From positions 1 through 38,167 of the IMG/VR virus record IMGVR_UViG_3300005581_000002: a stretch of DNA of 38,167 nucleotides; one strand, given 5' to 3'. This document shows positions 1 to 6,188 of this stretch, one piece after another (positions within the stretch are counted from its first letter, which is position 1; the number at the start of each line of letters is the position of its first letter). Source of the DNA: a virus. The position numbers and the translations under genes are program-made. The notes below the pieces were generated by a model. The model was given only the letters and a program-made list of their open reading frames with translations. It was not told where the DNA came from and made no database searches.

Positions 1-120
1 CTGATGAACGACTTGACGATCTCCACCTCTGCCTTGCTGACGTTCGCCAGTTCAGCCAGCTCTATGATCCACCGGCCACGCACGTAACTTGCTGCATCCT
101 TGGTGTGCATAGGCGGCAGG
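1..120. repeat. 120-bp terminal direct repeat, left copy
   Basis: The first 120 bases are identical to positions 38048-38167. Joining the two ends through this overlap leaves the primase-helicase gene open and in frame, so the contig closes into a circle of 38,047 bp. The repeat may be an assembly overlap on a circular or circularly permuted genome. A genuine short terminal repeat of the packaged DNA is possible but less likely, because the repeat lies inside a gene. Confidence 0.97.
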
Positions 121-866
121 TTGTCTCCGAAGAACTCCAGCCCGGCTAATATCTTTGCGGTTGTGGATTTGAATGCACCCTGCGCACCCTCCAATATCAG
201 CACACCATCAGCCTTGCAGCCCGGCTGCATCGCCCGTGCGACTGCGCTAACCATCCACTTCAGGCCAACCTCCTCGACATATTGCTGTTCCATAGGGTCG
301 CCAGCTTCTGCGCCGCAATACGTTGTCAACCACTTAGCCACACGCGGAACATTATCCCAGCCTGCTGCTGCGGCCTCCAGATAATCACGCAGCGGGTTGT
401 ACCTGTATTCCTGCACCACCTCATCGACGGCATCGGCCACCACGTTCTTGTACGCACGCGGGAACTTGTTCTTGTTGAACCATGCTGTAGCGTTCAGGAT
501 ATGATGGTCTGCCAGTTCACGGACGTGAAAGTTGCTCTTTGGCGTCCGTGAACCCGGTATCGGCTTCATGAGCATCTTGCGCCCAGTGAACTCGTTATAG
601 GCAATAAAGCCATCCCATTCCGGGCAGCATCGCAAAGTGTGGCTTACGTTATAATGGTTGAATAAAGCATACCCCTTGGCATCGCGGATCAGCCCTTCTT
701 CCCATTCATCCGGCAGCACAACAATTGGCGCTGACCCGTCCTCCTCCGTAGACCAGACGCGTGCGCCATCTACACTTTTGCCCTTGTGAGCCTCCAGCAC
801 CTTAATCTGTTCAATGATGTCATCGTCATCGTCGTCCATCCAGTCGTCGAGTGTGTCGCCGCTCAT
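1..866 (-). CDS. VirE/D5-like primase-helicase, N-terminal part (continues at 38047)
   Basis: Reading starts at ATG 866 and overlaps the stop of the upstream gene as ATGA. It runs off base 1 and continues from 38047 to the stop at 37447, giving 488 residues in all. The N-terminus is very acidic, with a run of six Asp near residues 11-16. A Walker A motif GAQGAFKST lies at about residues 227-235, followed by the VirE-type WIIELAEL at 266-273 and the sensor-like FIGSTN near 312. These place it with virulence-associated E / D5-like superfamily 3-type replicative helicases of phages. It probably unwinds, and perhaps primes, the phage origin. Upstream genes for DUF2815 and an exonuclease fit a replication operon. 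No polymerase gene accompanies it. Confidence 0.93.
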   Translation of the reverse strand, partial: MSGDTLDDWMDDDDDDIIEQIKVLEAHKGKSVDGARVWSTEEDGSAPIVVLPDEWEEGLIRDAKGYALFNHYNVSHTLRCCPEWDGFIAYNEFTGRKMLMKPIPGSRTPKSNFHVRELADHHILNATAWFNKNKFPRAYKNVVADAVDEVVQEYRYNPLRDYLEAAAAGWDNVPRVAKWLTTYCGAEAGDPMEQQYVEEVGLKWMVSAVARAMQPGCKADGVLILEGAQGAFKSTTAKILAGLEFFGDNLPPMHTKDAASYVRGRWIIELAELANVSKAEVEIVKSFI

Positions 867-1183
867 GTCTCCCACCATTCCTTGTCGCTGGATGACTCAG
901 TGCCACCGTTCTTAACCGGCACCACTTCAGACGGGCTTCCACCTGTAGCCTCGGCGTGCCTGCGCTGCTCGTCTACTATTGCGGCTAGTTCAGCCGATGC
1001 AGCCTTCACGTACATGCGCAACTTGCGCAGGCTGTACGCCATACCCGGCACATCGGCTGCGCAGGCATAGTCTCGCGATATTCCAGCATGCAACTGGGCA
1101 AACTCTAGGTACTCGTCAAACGCGGCATACAGGGCTTCTTGCCCCTGCGCGATTGTGCTATTTAAATTGTTGTCGGCAGCCAT
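863..1183 (-). CDS. hypothetical protein, 106 aa
   Basis: I do not recognise the family. The product has an Ala-rich predicted helical N-terminal two-thirds and a polar, disordered-looking C-terminus. ATG 1183 is preceded by GAGGAT at a normal ribosome-binding distance. The stop overlaps the ATG of the primase-helicase gene as ATGA, so the two are probably translationally coupled. It lies between a DUF2815 ssDNA-binding-like gene and the helicase, so a helicase accessory or loader role is possible but rests on position alone. Confidence 0.8.
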   Translation of the reverse strand: MAADNNLNSTIAQGQEALYAAFDEYLEFAQLHAGISRDYACAADVPGMAYSLRKLRMYVKAASAELAAIVDEQRRHAEATGGSPSEVVPVKNGGTESSSDKEWWET

Positions 1184-1236
1184 TGTGTATCCTCATCCAC
1201 GGGTTGCTGGCAGAACAGTGACCTCCCCCACTGTTT

Positions 1237-1274
1237 AGACCCGGCAACTGTTTGAGCGGTTGCCGGGTCTTTTG
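1237..1274 (+). terminator. strong hairpin with plus-strand T-run
   Basis: A 12-bp perfect inverted repeat (1237-1248 with 1259-1270) encloses a 10-nt loop and is followed by TTTTGCTTT on the plus strand. Its polarity is that of an intrinsic terminator for rightward transcription, yet no rightward gene lies to its left. On the leftward transcript it falls just after the DUF2815 stop codon but lacks a U-run there. It could end antisense transcription or act as an mRNA processing or stability hairpin. Confidence 0.7.
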
Positions 1275-1276
1275 CT

Positions 1277-1864
1277 TTACTGGAACACGTCCTCGCCGTC
1301 AGTCAGACCTTCCAGCCCGCCAGACCCGAAGTCATCGGCTTCGATGTTGCCCCAGTCGGTGCCACCACCAGCCAGTGCTTCACCTTTTTTAGTTATCCAC
1401 AGATCATTTAGACCGGCAGCAACTCCCTTGTTCCCAGCGGCATCGTAGGCATAAAAGTTCACACCGACGCACCCGTAATACCCATTGACTAGGTGCGCTG
1501 CTCCTGCCTCTGCCTTTGCCTTGCCGACAATCGGCTTGATGGCCTTCTTGTTGGATGCCGAAATGTAATAGTGACCGGCAAACTCGTCGCCCTTCACCCG
1601 TTCACCTGTCTCAGCGTCCACCTCGTCGCCGTCACGCAGCGGGTTGCGCATGCCCTTCGGCGGCTTGGTTTCCCCGTACTTCTTTGCAATCGCAGCCTTG
1701 ATGCTGGCCTTGACCGCGTTGATGTTGTCCTCGTCCGTCTTGGCGATCATCATGGTCAGGCTGAACTTAGGCTCTGCACCGATTGCAGCCGCTCTGGCCT
1801 CCAACAGGTGCATGTAGTTCAGGCGAACATTCTTGATCGTGCAGCGTGTTGTAGCGTTTTCCAT
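1277..1864 (-). CDS. DUF2815-like ssDNA-binding protein
   Basis: The 195-residue product begins with a pattern typical of DUF2815 phage proteins: RCTIKNVRLNYMHL, then EPKFSLTMMIAK, then an INAVKASIKAAIAKKYGE helix. These proteins usually occur in replication modules next to an exonuclease and VirE helicase and are thought to act as single-strand DNA-binding or annealing proteins. That is the exact context here: exonuclease upstream at 1901-2695, primase-helicase downstream. The C-terminus is acidic (EADDFGSGGLEGLTDGEDVFQ-like), as in SSB proteins that recruit partners. Family assignment is from recognised motifs; function is inference. Confidence 0.85.
   Translation of the reverse strand: MENATTRCTIKNVRLNYMHLLEARAAAIGAEPKFSLTMMIAKTDEDNINAVKASIKAAIAKKYGETKPPKGMRNPLRDGDEVDAETGERVKGDEFAGHYYISASNKKAIKPIVGKAKAEAGAAHLVNGYYGCVGVNFYAYDAAGNKGVAAGLNDLWITKKGEALAGGGTDWGNIEADDFGSGGLEGLTDGEDVFQ
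1393..1401 (+). promoter_or_regulatory. exact DnaA-box match (TTATCCACA)
   Basis: Exact 9-bp consensus DnaA box inside the DUF2815 gene. Two other exact copies occur at 7901-7909 and 35704-35712. By a rough 9-mer calculation, fewer than one exact copy is expected in 38 kb on both strands. Being inside a gene it may be fortuitous. Confidence 0.4.
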
Positions 1865-1900
1865 GTTTTCCTCGTTTACAAGTTTGCATGTTTGCAGGGT

Positions 1901-2695
1901 TTAGAAATCCTCGGCATCAACTGCCGGGTCGTACTCAGGCATTGTCAGATATGGAACCTGCAACGTCTGGGACTGAAGGGCATACGCGGGCCAGCTGCCT
2001 GTTTCAAGGCATCTTGCGTACACCTTTGCAACGCGCTCCATCGCGGCATAACCGGCAATCAAGGCGTTGCGGTCTAACTGGTAGCAAGCCACCGCATATG
2101 GTGGTGCGGTCTCAACGGCTATGAACGTGAAGTTGTGCATAACTTTATCAGTGATGCTGACGCCATCGATGTAATGGGCGGCTTGCATATGGTACTTGAA
2201 CGCCTTGATGCGCTGGGCGAACCCGTCCGGCGATGCGTCGATGGTGGTCTTCAGGTCAACAATGCCACGCGGCCCCAGAGCATCAATACCGCCCTTGCAT
2301 GGGACATTCTCGGCATACCCGTTCCACTTGTAGTTCAGTTCGCACTTCGCCCCGTGCAGCAGGCTGGCTGCTTCCTCGTGGCCAAGCACAATATCCCTGA
2401 TCCTCTGCGCCCTGTCTCCATCGGGCTGCGACATGACTGGCAGACCGGATTCCTCCAGCCGCTCCTTTTCCAGTTTGCCCTCTTTAGTTGCCCACGACAG
2501 CGTTTTGATTGAGCAGACCTGATCCAACGGTACGTTTGGCTCCAAGATCAACGAGTGAACAGCCGTACCAAAGATCATGGCTGGCGTTGACTGCTTCGGA
2601 TGATCCTTCCAATAGCGATAGTGCGCAGGCGACCGGAGCAACTCCTTTGCACCCGATGCCGATAATGCTTCGATCTCGAAGTAATCTGATTTCAT
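1901..2695 (-). CDS. PD-(D/E)XK exonuclease (RecE/DUF3799-like)
   Basis: The 264-residue product shows the marks of the phage exonuclease VIII/YqaJ-type nuclease fold. There is an N-terminal SASGAKELLRSPAHYRYW helix, the GTAVHSLIL helix near residue 43-51, the core GGIDALGP...GIVDLKTT giving the catalytic D...D-x-K, and a following YHMQAAHYIDG helix (Q-x3-Y type). It would resect double-stranded DNA 5' to 3' for single-strand annealing, paired with the DUF2815 protein encoded next. ATG 2695 overlaps the upstream stop as ATGA. This is a typical recombination pair for a phage without its own polymerase. Confidence 0.9.
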   Translation of the reverse strand: MKSDYFEIEALSASGAKELLRSPAHYRYWKDHPKQSTPAMIFGTAVHSLILEPNVPLDQVCSIKTLSWATKEGKLEKERLEESGLPVMSQPDGDRAQRIRDIVLGHEEAASLLHGAKCELNYKWNGYAENVPCKGGIDALGPRGIVDLKTTIDASPDGFAQRIKAFKYHMQAAHYIDGVSITDKVMHNFTFIAVETAPPYAVACYQLDRNALIAGYAAMERVAKVYARCLETGSWPAYALQSQTLQVPYLTMPEYDPAVDAEDF

Positions 2696-2967
2696 GATTT
2701 CCTCCCATCGATCCCCATGAAATGCTCATCGATACTCAATACAAGTTCTTCTGTGTATGCCTGCACAACATCGAGCGCGTCATCTTGCGAATCTGTTCCA
2801 CGGCAAATGGTCTGAGACAACAGCGCACCAATCGCAGCCATTTGGATGTTAACTGGGTACTGGGACAGGATTGATTTGAGCCTGCGGATCAACGCTATGG
2901 TCTGATCCTGATCCGGTAGCGACATTGCAGCTTCTTCATATTTACGTTGCCAGAATTTATCCATCAT
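2692..2967 (-). CDS. hypothetical helical protein, 91 aa
   Basis: Not recognised. The product appears all-helical, with a QYPVNIQMAAIGALLSQTIC segment in the middle. Two adjacent ATGs (2967 and 2964) both overlap the stop of the RuvC-like gene; GGGGAG upstream suits either, and the first is used here. It sits between the resolvase and exonuclease genes, so it belongs to the recombination cluster by position. No catalytic motif is visible. Confidence 0.75.
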   Translation of the reverse strand: MMDKFWQRKYEEAAMSLPDQDQTIALIRRLKSILSQYPVNIQMAAIGALLSQTICRGTDSQDDALDVVQAYTEELVLSIDEHFMGIDGRKS

Positions 2968-3428
2968 CTCATAACTCCCCACCATGCCATGAGCGCAGCA
3001 TCTGCTCGCCCGTCGTCCTTCACTCTGGCAAATGTTGCGGCATAGGCTGGGAATATCTCTGCTGCCCTAGCCCGACCGCCATCCTTACCGCCTCTCATCC
3101 CGACTGCCTTCTGCCATCCTTGCGGCGTGATGTAGACAATCGGAATGTGCAACGCGGCCAGCACACCTTCGATCATGCCGACACCTCTACCGAACTGGAA
3201 CATGCTGGATGTACCTTGTCCAGGCATTGCCCCAACCTTCTCCAAAACAGCAACGCTGGGATACCTTGCGCCGATCAATGCCGCCAACATTTGCGGGCTG
3301 ATCTCCACCTTGCTCTTTGCCCCGCGTTTCACTTCAACTGTCGGCATGTCCACGATGTCCAGCGTACCAGCAACAGGGTCAAAGAACGCCAGCGCACCCT
3401 TGGCTCCGGGATCAATGCCGACAATCAT
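2964..3428 (-). CDS. RuvC-like Holliday junction resolvase
   Basis: The 154-residue product starts MIVGIDPGAKGALA, the RNase H-fold strand with the first catalytic Asp (D6). A second acidic residue lies in VAVLEKVGA (E63), and the C-terminal KDDGRADAAL helix supplies the last acidic pair (D139/D143). This D-E-D-D layout and the length match phage RuvC-type crossover junction endonucleases. It would resolve branched replication or recombination intermediates before packaging. It overlaps both neighbours by the ATGA/TGATG type, so expression is coupled to the recombination genes. Confidence 0.88.
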   Translation of the reverse strand: MIVGIDPGAKGALAFFDPVAGTLDIVDMPTVEVKRGAKSKVEISPQMLAALIGARYPSVAVLEKVGAMPGQGTSSMFQFGRGVGMIEGVLAALHIPIVYITPQGWQKAVGMRGGKDGGRARAAEIFPAYAATFARVKDDGRADAALMAWWGVMR

Positions 3429-3640
3429 CGTTTTTCCCTTATGACCATCTCAAGCCCCAGTGCTGACAGGTACTTCAGCAGATACCCGACAGACCCGGCG
3501 CTGGTGCGCTCCAGAAACGCGTTGTACGTCATGCTGGATACCTTGGCGTCGCGACCAAGTTTGCGCTTCGACATATCGCACTGCTGCCTGCGCTTCTCGA
3601 CAACATCGATCACGTCAATGGGTGACTTAATGGCTCTCAT
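3425..3640 (-). CDS. small helix-turn-helix protein, 71 aa
   Basis: The segment KRKLGRDAKVSSMTYNAFLERTSAGSVGYLLKYLSALGLEM has the helix spacing of a compact lambda-repressor/XRE-type DNA-binding domain, so a small DNA-binding regulator is likely. No dimerisation domain follows. It overlaps the upstream Cys-containing gene and the downstream RuvC-like gene by ATGA. Its place inside the early operon, not next to a divergent promoter, argues against a classical lysogeny repressor. Confidence 0.72.
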   Translation of the reverse strand: MRAIKSPIDVIDVVEKRRQQCDMSKRKLGRDAKVSSMTYNAFLERTSAGSVGYLLKYLSALGLEMVIREKR

Positions 3641-3861
3641 AGCTGCTCCCCAGATAACAAGTCAGCAGTTGGAGCATGTGCCGCTTTGACCTTGGCGACA
3701 CGCTCCTTGGTGCGCTGTGCCGGTATTGTATATGACGCATCGGCGGTCCACTCGCCGCACCAGCCAGACCGGGCAACACGCAACTGCGACGGGTAACGCT
3801 GGCAAGATAGCGACCCGCCATCCTTGTTTAACGTGAACTTGCATGAAAGGCAGCTTTCCAT
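3637..3861 (-). CDS. small Cys-rich (putative zinc-binding) protein, 74 aa
   Basis: A CLSC pair at the N-terminus, a later LSCQRYPSQ and a GWCGEW motif give four regularly spaced cysteines, as in many small phage proteins of the C-x2-C...C-x-RYP...CGEW type that probably bind zinc. ATG 3861 follows a good AGGAG site at a 7-nt spacing. No enzyme motif is visible. One of three small cysteine proteins in this early cluster (others at 4109 and 5590). Confidence 0.78.
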   Translation of the reverse strand: MESCLSCKFTLNKDGGSLSCQRYPSQLRVARSGWCGEWTADASYTIPAQRTKERVAKVKAAHAPTADLLSGEQL

Positions 3862-3870
3862 CGTGTTCTC

Positions 3871-4128
3871 CTATTGCGTTTTGCACTGTAAACTAAAACG
3901 TGCGGCTGCACGATGCTTTTTCCTCTTAAATCCCCAACGCACCATCGCACTCATGCGACCCTTCTCCCGGTTGCAGTAGATAGCTGGCCTTGTAACCAGA
4001 TCGCGGTTGCGGTTGACCACACCGATGATGACGTTCTTGGTCACACCCATGCCCATCCGGCGCACGATGTCTCGGGCTGCAACGCCGTCGTTCCACAGCC
4101 GGATGATCTCAGCGTTCCTCTCGTTCAT
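3871..4128 (-). CDS. GcrA-like DNA-binding protein, 85 aa
   Basis: The N-terminus, MNERNAEIIRLWNDG then ARDIVRRMG and VTKNVIIGVVNRNRDL, closely follows the helix-turn-helix of GcrA, the alphaproteobacterial cell-cycle regulator, whose pattern is W-x-E-G-x-S...IA-x2-LG-x-VTRNAVIGKVHRL. The C-terminus is strongly basic. ATG 4128 is chosen over an upstream start because GGAGAA lies 7 nt before it; the gene then overlaps the upstream zinc-ribbon gene by 20 bp. A role in diverting host RNA polymerase or reading methylated promoter DNA is inference. Only the N-terminal homology is visible. Confidence 0.72.
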   Translation of the reverse strand: MNERNAEIIRLWNDGVAARDIVRRMGMGVTKNVIIGVVNRNRDLVTRPAIYCNREKGRMSAMVRWGFKRKKHRAAARFSLQCKTQ

Positions 4129-4288
4129 CCCGTTTCTCCACATAGACACACGCTGTCTTGCTGCTCTTGGCGCACGACGGGCATTTTGCATCACGTATGA
4201 CCACCATCATCTCATCAACATCCATCGGCATGTCGCAAACAGGCCAGATCGTTCCGCACTTGCAAATCAGACGCAGTTTTCCACTCAT
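4109..4288 (-). CDS. zinc-ribbon-like protein, 59 aa
   Basis: ATG 4288 overlaps the stop of the upstream gene as ATGA. The 59-residue product holds ICKCGTIWPVC near residues 8-18 and AKCPSCAK near 34-41: two Cys pairs separated by about 20 residues, plus extra cysteines, as in small zinc ribbons. The charged tail EKRDEREER overlaps the start of the GcrA-like gene. No specific family is recognised. Confidence 0.75.
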   Translation of the reverse strand: MSGKLRLICKCGTIWPVCDMPMDVDEMMVVIRDAKCPSCAKSSKTACVYVEKRDEREER

Positions 4289-4530
4289 GGTTTTCCCTTA
4301 ATCGCCATTTTAGATTGCTCAATTACAAACTCACACAAGTCAACCCATATACTGTGGGCTGGGTTTTCTATGTCAGTCCTTCCCAAAGCATCTTCAAGAA
4401 AAGTTGTTGTTGTCAGCAGTTGTTTTTCCAACAGCTCGATGCGGTCGGCTGCGTGTTTCGTATCCCCAATGCTGGCGCTCAGTCCCGATGCAAGATCGCG
4501 CCGCAGCCGCTTTACAAGATCGTCAGTCAT
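4285..4530 (-). CDS. hypothetical coiled-coil protein, 81 aa
   Basis: ATG 4530 is used because the purine-rich GGGGGAAGAAGA immediately precedes it and it overlaps the methyltransferase stop by 8 bp. The product starts MTDDLVKRLRRDLASGL and continues with an AADRIELLEKQLL heptad-like helix, common in small phage proteins of unknown role. Its ribosome-binding site lies inside the 25-bp repeat at the end of the methyltransferase gene. Confidence 0.75.
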   Translation of the reverse strand: MTDDLVKRLRRDLASGLSASIGDTKHAADRIELLEKQLLTTTTFLEDALGRTDIENPAHSIWVDLCEFVIEQSKMAIKGKP

Positions 4531-5593
4531 TCTTCTTCCCCCATGCCTGTGCGCAATCCATATATGCGCCAATTACTTCTGCCGCGACTTGCGGGACGAT
4601 GGCATTTCCGTAGGCGCGCAGCTTTCCCACTCTGTTGGGTATCCCATGAGCCAGCAGGGGAATGCCGGGTTGAGCGCGCCTCGCTTTGCCGTCGGCTCCT
4701 GTGAGCCAGACGTGGTCTGACCAGAATGAAGGTGAACTGCCACGTCCGCCGTGCTGATCTGCGGGTCCGTCGCTTTCCTGTGGCTTGTCACAGGCGGGTT
4801 TGGCTTGGCATCCACGACTGTGCTGTTGGGGGTCGGCCATGTCGCCGCTACTTGGGGGGGCAATTGGTCCATCCTTTGACGACCATCTTTTGCCTCCGTC
4901 TTCATCCCCGGAGTGTCTTTCCAATCTCTTGTTGTTGGTGTGATCCATGTTGCTCGCGACCCAGTCGATAAGGTTTTCACCATTACTTGTAATGAAGAAA
5001 TTTCCGTCCTTGAGCTGTCCAGCCTGTTGTTCAACATTTGAATGTAAGCTTCTGGAGAACGATTGTCGTCGTTGGCTCTTGGAGTCGGCCAAATCTTTAG
5101 CGATCCAGTAAAGCCGCTGCCTGATGTGGGGGGCGTCCACAGAGCAAGCCGGGATATCGACGCCCCGACTGGCGTAACCTTCTCTCTCCAGATCAGCGCG
5201 CACTCCGTCGAGCCAACCATAGCCAGCCTGTCCCGCAACTTGCTCTCCCATGACGACAGGGGGCCGGACGGCGGTGATGAGGCGATGGAAGTGCGGCCAC
5301 AGGTGCCTTGGATCGTCAACACCGGCTCCTTTGCCCGCGACGGAGAACGGCTGGCACGGGCAGGAGCCGGTCCAGATTGGTCTGTCATCGGGCCATCCTG
5401 CGAGCCGGAGTGCATGGCTCCATCCGCCGATACCGGCGAAGAAGTGGGCTTGGGTAAAGCCTCTGATGTCATCAGGTCGAACATCGACAATTGACCGGGT
5501 ATCGACTTCGCCATCTGCTATGTGCCCCGCTTTGATAAGGTTGCGCAGCCACTGGGCTGCATATGGGTCGATCTCGTTGTAGTAGGCGCTCAT
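4523..5593 (-). CDS. C5 cytosine-specific DNA methyltransferase
   Basis: The 356-residue enzyme shows motif I HFFAGIGG (50-57), catalytic motif IV PCQPFS with Cys80, motif VI as GEQV (116-119; ENV in classical enzymes, GEQV in many phage ones), motif VIII RQRLYWIA (158-165), a variable target-recognition region with repeated LADS/NMDH/MADP stretches, and motif X GNAIVPQVAAEVI (329-341). All catalytic motifs appear intact. It should methylate C5 of cytosine in phage DNA, probably to evade host restriction. ATG 5593 is chosen because GGGGGAAGAA precedes it and the upstream stop overlaps it (ATGA). Identical 25-bp repeats lie just before the start and near the end. A second long reading frame overlaps it. 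Confidence 0.95.
   Translation of the reverse strand: MSAYYNEIDPYAAQWLRNLIKAGHIADGEVDTRSIVDVRPDDIRGFTQAHFFAGIGGWSHALRLAGWPDDRPIWTGSCPCQPFSVAGKGAGVDDPRHLWPHFHRLITAVRPPVVMGEQVAGQAGYGWLDGVRADLEREGYASRGVDIPACSVDAPHIRQRLYWIAKDLADSKSQRRQSFSRSLHSNVEQQAGQLKDGNFFITSNGENLIDWVASNMDHTNNKRLERHSGDEDGGKRWSSKDGPIAPPSSGDMADPQQHSRGCQAKPACDKPQESDGPADQHGGRGSSPSFWSDHVWLTGADGKARRAQPGIPLLAHGIPNRVGKLRAYGNAIVPQVAAEVIGAYMDCAQAWGKKND
4533..4557. repeat. 25-bp direct repeat, copy at methyltransferase 3' end
   Basis: Identical to 5594-5618. On the coding strand it encodes the same C-terminal CAQAWGKK in both positions and carries the purine-rich ribosome-binding site for the next gene. The two copies frame a 1061-bp unit containing the methyltransferase, as expected for a cassette gained or lost by recombination. 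Confidence 0.93.
4573..5514 (-). CDS. long overlapping frame inside the C5 methyltransferase, 313 aa
   Basis: An uninterrupted 313-codon frame lies on the same strand as the methyltransferase but in another phase, entirely inside it. It starts MAKSIPGQLSMFDL, is Ser/Pro/Thr-rich, then carries three WPTP-like repeats (IWPTPRANDD, WITPTTRDWKDT, TWPTPNSTVVDA) and ends LNPAFPCWLMGYPTEWE. From memory, proteins with this start, WPTP-x-ARD repeats and an LNP...WLMGYP ending are widespread in phage genomes and often sit beside or overlap C5 methyltransferases. Each WPTP repeat lies over a LADS/MDHT/MADP repeat of the enzyme. No strong ribosome-binding site precedes ATG 5514, so translation is unproven; it may be a conserved overprinted gene or a by-product of the enzyme's repeats. 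Confidence 0.45.
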   Translation of the reverse strand: MAKSIPGQLSMFDLMTSEALPKPTSSPVSADGAMHSGSQDGPMTDQSGPAPARASRSPSRAKEPVLTIQGTCGRTSIASSPPSGPLSSWESKLRDRLAMVGSTECALIWREKVTPVGASISRLALWTPPTSGSGFTGSLKIWPTPRANDDNRSPEAYIQMLNNRLDSSRTEISSLQVMVKTLSTGSRATWITPTTRDWKDTPGMKTEAKDGRQRMDQLPPQVAATWPTPNSTVVDAKPNPPVTSHRKATDPQISTADVAVHLHSGQTTSGSQEPTAKRGALNPAFPCWLMGYPTEWESCAPTEMPSSRKSRQK

Positions 5594-5808
5594 TTCTTCC
5601 CCCATGCCTGTGCGCAATACCCGCACTCTCTGTACAGCCTCTGCCGCAGCAGGTTGCCGCTGACAGTCATCTCAGTGCCGCAAGAGCATCGCACACGCCA
5701 GATTGCCCTGTGACGCTGCAACAAAGTTCTCTTGGGATACTCGCGATTGATAACCGTCAGTCGCCCGTACACTTTTCCCAGCTCATTCTTGATCTCGGTG
5801 CCGCCCAT
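5590..5808 (-). CDS. small zinc-finger-like protein, 72 aa
   Basis: The product shows GKVYGRLTVINREYP, then WRVRCSCGTEMTVSGNLL and ends ECGYCAQAWGKK. The CSCG...CGYC pairs match small phage proteins with a treble-clef-like zinc knuckle seen near HNH or methyltransferase genes, suggesting nucleic-acid binding. Its last residues are encoded by the 25-bp repeat also found at the methyltransferase end, so the methyltransferase cassette may have inserted exactly at the end of this gene. The stop overlaps the methyltransferase ATG. Confidence 0.78.
   Translation of the reverse strand: MGGTEIKNELGKVYGRLTVINREYPKRTLLQRHRAIWRVRCSCGTEMTVSGNLLRQRLYRECGYCAQAWGKK
5594..5618. repeat. 25-bp direct repeat, copy at methyltransferase 5' edge
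   Basis: Exact copy of 4533-4557. It ends one base before the methyltransferase ATG, so it supplies that gene's ribosome-binding site while encoding the end of the zinc-finger-like protein. Recombination between the copies would remove 1061 bp and rejoin the flanking genes cleanly. Confidence 0.93.
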
Positions 5809-5811
5809 GTA

Positions 5812-6000
5812 TCACCTGTGATAGGGCCGAATTTCATTACGGTATATGCGCAACGCCCGGTCGCCCTGCTCCGGCGTCATCAGCTTCTGCGCTGGCACAA
5901 AGTAGACTTTGCCATACGGTAGGCTGATGATCCTGCTGTCTTGCCTGCTGTTCATGTATAGGCGGCGGCGTTCGTCTCTTGTCATGTCGTGCGACCTCAT
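5812..6000 (-). CDS. hypothetical basic protein, 62 aa
   Basis: ATG 6000 is preferred over an earlier start because it overlaps the upstream stop as ATGA. The product is rich in Arg and Tyr (MTRDERRRLYMNSRQ, LPYGKVYFVPAQKL) and has no recognised domain. It lies in a run of tightly packed short early genes, which typically encode host-takeover factors; that role is not shown by the sequence. Confidence 0.72.
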   Translation of the reverse strand: MRSHDMTRDERRRLYMNSRQDSRIISLPYGKVYFVPAQKLMTPEQGDRALRIYRNEIRPYHR

Positions 6001-6179
6001 CTGCGCTTCTCCCATTCGACGATCATTGCCTCTGCATAGCACCATGCAGCCTCTGCAACCTTTGACGGCGTCCCCGGTGAATGGGATAGCAGGCCAACGA
6101 AGGCTGCGATTGCATATGCATCCAAAGCGTCACGCCGATCAAGTTTGTCTGTGATTTTGGTAAAAGGTTCGATCCCCAT
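5997..6179 (-). CDS. hypothetical protein, 60 aa
   Basis: ATG 6179 has AGGAG at a good distance. The product begins MGIEPFTKITDKLDRRD and has an Ala-rich helical middle (AYAIAAFVGLLSH) and a Trp-containing C-terminus. No family is recognised. It is coupled by ATGA to the next gene. Confidence 0.72.
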   Translation of the reverse strand: MGIEPFTKITDKLDRRDALDAYAIAAFVGLLSHSPGTPSKVAEAAWCYAEAMIVEWEKRR

Positions 6180-6188
6180 CTCATTCTC

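Noticed and set aside
1-120. Physical terminal repeat of packaged DNA
   Set aside because: Not excluded, but the repeat lies inside the primase-helicase gene, which becomes whole only when one copy is removed; a circular assembly overlap is simpler.
3425-3640. Lysogeny repressor
   Set aside because: The helix-turn-helix protein lacks a dimerisation domain and divergent partner, and no integrase or attachment site was found, so a temperate lifestyle is not supported.
2925-3689. Rightward 254-codon open frame
   Set aside because: It lies opposite the RuvC-like and helix-turn-helix genes, has no protein motif or ribosome-binding site, and is explained by the GC-rich code of the real genes.
4007-4720. 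Rightward 237-codon open frame
   Set aside because: Covers several leftward genes with good starts; no recognisable domain.
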